Shown piece after piece: positions 43,776 through 45,466 of a DNA stretch of 45,466 bases; positions within the stretch are counted from its first letter, which is position 1; every line of letters starts with the position of its first letter. The translations under genes were made by a program, and so were the position numbers. The stretch comes from Acidobacteriota bacterium (GTDB taxonomy: Bacteria > Acidobacteriota > Terriglobia > Bryobacterales > Bryobacteraceae). The notes beneath the pieces were generated by a model, which worked only from the letters and a program-made list of their open reading frames with translations, did not search any database and had not been told where the DNA came from. The DNA lies in contig VFZW01000008.1 of the NCBI GenBank assembly GCA_016871055.1, positions 1 through 45,466 on the forward strand, in the 5' to 3' direction.

Positions 43776-44444
43776 AGCTCGGATCGACGCCATAATTAAC
43801 TCGGGAGAGGTTTCACGGCCAAAGCGGAGAATTAGCTTCCCCGCCGTTTCCGCCACTCTTACAGGCACTACCGGTCGGCCGAGATGTTGCATCAAACGGG
43901 TAACGCCCGGAAGAGGTTCCCCGATACTCTCGGCTGTGCCGGCAGCGCCTTCAGGGAAAATGCCCACCGGGCAAGGAACACTCGGTAAATCACGGCGCAG
44001 CCGCAAATAACTTCTTGCTGTCGCGCCAGGATCCGTACCCGCGAACGGTACGGGATAACATTGGAGGACCTTGGCGACGCGCGGGAGGACAAGATCTCCG
44101 GGCGAGGCTACCGAACTGCCCAGAAATCGCCAGCGCGGCCAATTCGCCGTTACGAGCCAACGCATCGGCGGATCCGGCAGTTTGTACCGAGCCGCCAGCG
44201 CCTGCGTCAATGCTGCCGCAGTATGCAGGATCCAAAGTCCCTTCCGCTGATAGTGATTGGCAGCCAGGATAAATCGCGGATCCGCCGGCAAATTTTCGAT
44301 ACCTTCCACTCTCGGCGCAGAGGGCATTCGCCTCACGATAGCCGCCGTGAAATCGCATATATTCTTCGGCTCCCCGGTGCGCAGATTGTGCGTCAGCCCA
44401 ACCAGCACTGGCCATGGGACCCCATAGTCGGGTGCGTCAGACAC
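43770..44444 (-). CDS. Acyltransferase (PlsC/LPLAT-like) with altered HX4D motif
   Basis: 224 residues from a GTG at 44444, which overlaps the upstream stop by 8 bp; the longer frame lies inside the glycosyltransferase. The block I region reads ANHYQRKGLWI at 62-72, so His64 is present but the usual Asp four residues later is Gly. Block III is GIFPEG at 161-166. Relatives add acyl groups to lysophospholipids or glycosylated lipids. The pairing with a GT2 enzyme recalls carotenoid-type CrtQ/CrtO pairs, an inference only. Confidence 0.75.
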   Translation of the reverse strand: MSDAPDYGVPWPVLVGLTHNLRTGEPKNICDFTAAIVRRMPSAPRVEGIENLPADPRFILAANHYQRKGLWILHTAAALTQALAARYKLPDPPMRWLVTANWPRWRFLGSSVASPGDLVLPRVAKVLQCYPVPFAGTDPGATARSYLRLRRDLPSVPCPVGIFPEGAAGTAESIGEPLPGVTRLMQHLGRPVVPVRVAETAGKLILRFGRETSPELIMASIRAL

Positions 44445-45225
44445 ACCGGCCCTTCCATGACGTACGCGAGCGGAAGATAGCGAGCGCCATGGCATGAAGC
44501 GCGATCAACTGAAACAGATAGATCGCAATTGGCGACAGCACGCGCGGAGAAGACTCCTCATACCAACGCCACAACAGCGCGGGTGGAGCAAGCAACACGA
44601 GCGCCGCCCAAATCCAGGCGCCGTTCAGTGCCAGCCAGACGAGTAACGGTAAGTAGGACGTTAGCAATATCGACGCCGCCATCACCTGAAGGCCGGTCCT
44701 CGGCTGCGCTCGAACGAAACGGAACGAGTTCTTCAAGAAACCGCTCCATATGGCAGACAGCGAGTCGTACATTCGCACAGCCCCGATACGCGGGGCACGA
44801 AAGATCCCCTGGGTGGTTCCGGGCGCCTTCATCGCGGCCGCCAGCGCAATATCTTCAATCACACTGTCAATTACCGCGCCATGGCCGCCGATCGCCCAAT
44901 AGGCGTCGGCCCGAACAAGCAGGCATTGGCCGTTGGCCAGCGCGTCGGAGGTCTCCGTGTCCTGCACTCGCTGCGCGTCGACCCCGCAAAAGTACAGGCC
45001 GAACGCGTATGGCAGAAGAACGCGCTCGGCCCAGGTTTTGCAGTCGTTGCGTAGAAAGACGCTCGCCATGCCGAGCCCCCGAGCTTCGGCCCTTGCGGCC
45101 AGCGCGTTGACAAACCCGGGTTCACACCAAGTATCAGCGTCGACAAAAAGTATCCATGGAGTGGCCGCCGCCCGTGCCCCCGCCAAGCAAGCATTCGGCT
45201 TGCCGCGATTATGGTTCTCGAAAAT
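44437..45225 (-). pseudogene. GT2 glycosyltransferase, 5' end lost to an insertion element
   Basis: The remaining frame has KPNACLAGARAAATPW, ILFVDADT (the DxD motif), NGQCLLVRADAYWAIGGHGAV and SVIEDIALAAAMK, then three or four C-terminal helices. The N-terminal part of a GT2 enzyme (PARNEE nucleotide-binding segment and preceding TM) is missing. Upstream the frame runs into the start of a transposase on the opposite strand. No good start lies in the intact part. I call it a truncated gene. The product would have been a membrane GT2, similar to HpnB or CrtQ families. Confidence 0.7.
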
Positions 45226-45229
45226 CCCG

Positions 45230-45466
45230 AAGTTGCTGATAAAGTGAGGGTTGCCCTTCTTCCTTCGATTCCCTTGTTCGCCTCCGTTGGTGGGGCTGGT
45301 GTCGGCATTCTTGGCTTTCTTTCGCCAGCGAACGGCGCTTCAGCTTGAGATTCTGGCCCTCCACCATCAACTCGGTGTTCTGCAACGCTCGGTGAAGCGG
45401 CCGAAGCTGACGGCTGCGGATCGATTCCTGTGGGCCTGGTTGGCGGCGGTCTGGACGGATTGGCAA
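45230..45466. mobile_element. Left end of an insertion element, runs off the window
   Basis: The transposase-like frame at 45251 starts only about 25 bp after the last recognisable glycosyltransferase codons. The exact end and terminal inverted repeat cannot be fixed because the other end lies outside the window. Confidence 0.6.
45251..45466 (+). CDS. Integrase/transposase, N-terminal fragment (IS481/IS3-like)
   Basis: 72 codons before the window ends, from a TTG at 45251 (TTG 45287 or GTG 45299 are alternatives). It reads VSAFLAFFRQRTALQLEILALHHQLGVLQRSVKRPKLTAADRFLWAWL in outline (LQLEILALHHQLGVLQRSV, then KLTAADRFLWAWLAAVW). This is the opening of a DDE integrase family common in Acidobacteria; the catalytic DDE part lies beyond the edge. 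Confidence 0.75.
   Translation, partial: MPFFLRFPCSPPLVGLVSAFLAFFRQRTALQLEILALHHQLGVLQRSVKRPKLTAADRFLWAWLAAVWTDWQ

Overview
The window looks like chromosomal DNA from an acidobacterium, most likely of the Solibacter/Bryobacter type. The clues are high GC with strong G/C third-position bias, an Oar-like TonB-dependent receptor with an N-terminal carboxypeptidase-regulatory domain, a Ser/Thr kinase fused to a PD40 beta-propeller, a PD40/LRR/TPR-rich gene content, Uma2-family nucleases, and an ECF sigma/zf-HC2/DUF4097 cluster. This placement is inference from gene content. No rRNA, tRNA or CRISPR array was seen.

Region by region: (1) 1-5478 has one forward hypothetical gene, then a tight reverse-strand operon read from 5478 down to 1053. 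It encodes a kinase/beta-propeller, a small ParD-like protein, a patatin-like phospholipase, a 107-residue conserved protein and a 2H phosphoesterase. The patatin gene carries an in-frame TGA that removes about 55 codons. (2) 5514-11037 is forward: DUF433, Uma2, two LRR proteins made of three related modules, and a GT-C/TPR membrane protein. (3) 11110-14501 is reverse: rpoD, nrdR and a flippase-like membrane protein. (4) 14668-18259 is a forward envelope-stress-type cluster: ECF sigma, anti-sigma, three membrane proteins, the last with a DUF4097 domain. (5) 18246-20768 is reverse: glycerate 2-kinase, shikimate kinase, SDR. Facing away from it are a LON-domain protein and a HAD hydrolase. (6) 22108-26151 is reverse: a second Uma2 and the large TonB-dependent receptor. 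Next come a small forward ORF and a decayed stretch. (7) 26965-39902 is a reverse NADH dehydrogenase (complex I) operon in the order nuoA-C-D-E-F-G-H-J-K-L-M-N, with nuoB and nuoI absent. (8) 40019-43775 is forward: thiS, rplU-rpmA-obgE, a DUF4870-like/peroxiredoxin-like fusion and a second ECF sigma factor. (9) 43770-45466 is reverse: an acyltransferase and a glycosyltransferase whose 5' end is cut by the start of an insertion element that runs off the window.

Most of the window is housekeeping: respiration, ribosome assembly, main sigma factor, dNTP regulation and the shikimate pathway. The accessory parts are the kinase-patatin-2H operon, the LRR triplet, the DUF433/Uma2 genes, the decayed patch at 26.5-27.0 kb and the element at the right edge. 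The most notable observations are the 12-subunit nuo operon without its N2 and N6a/N6b subunits, the interrupted patatin, the LRR module triplication and the glycosyltransferase cut by an insertion element.
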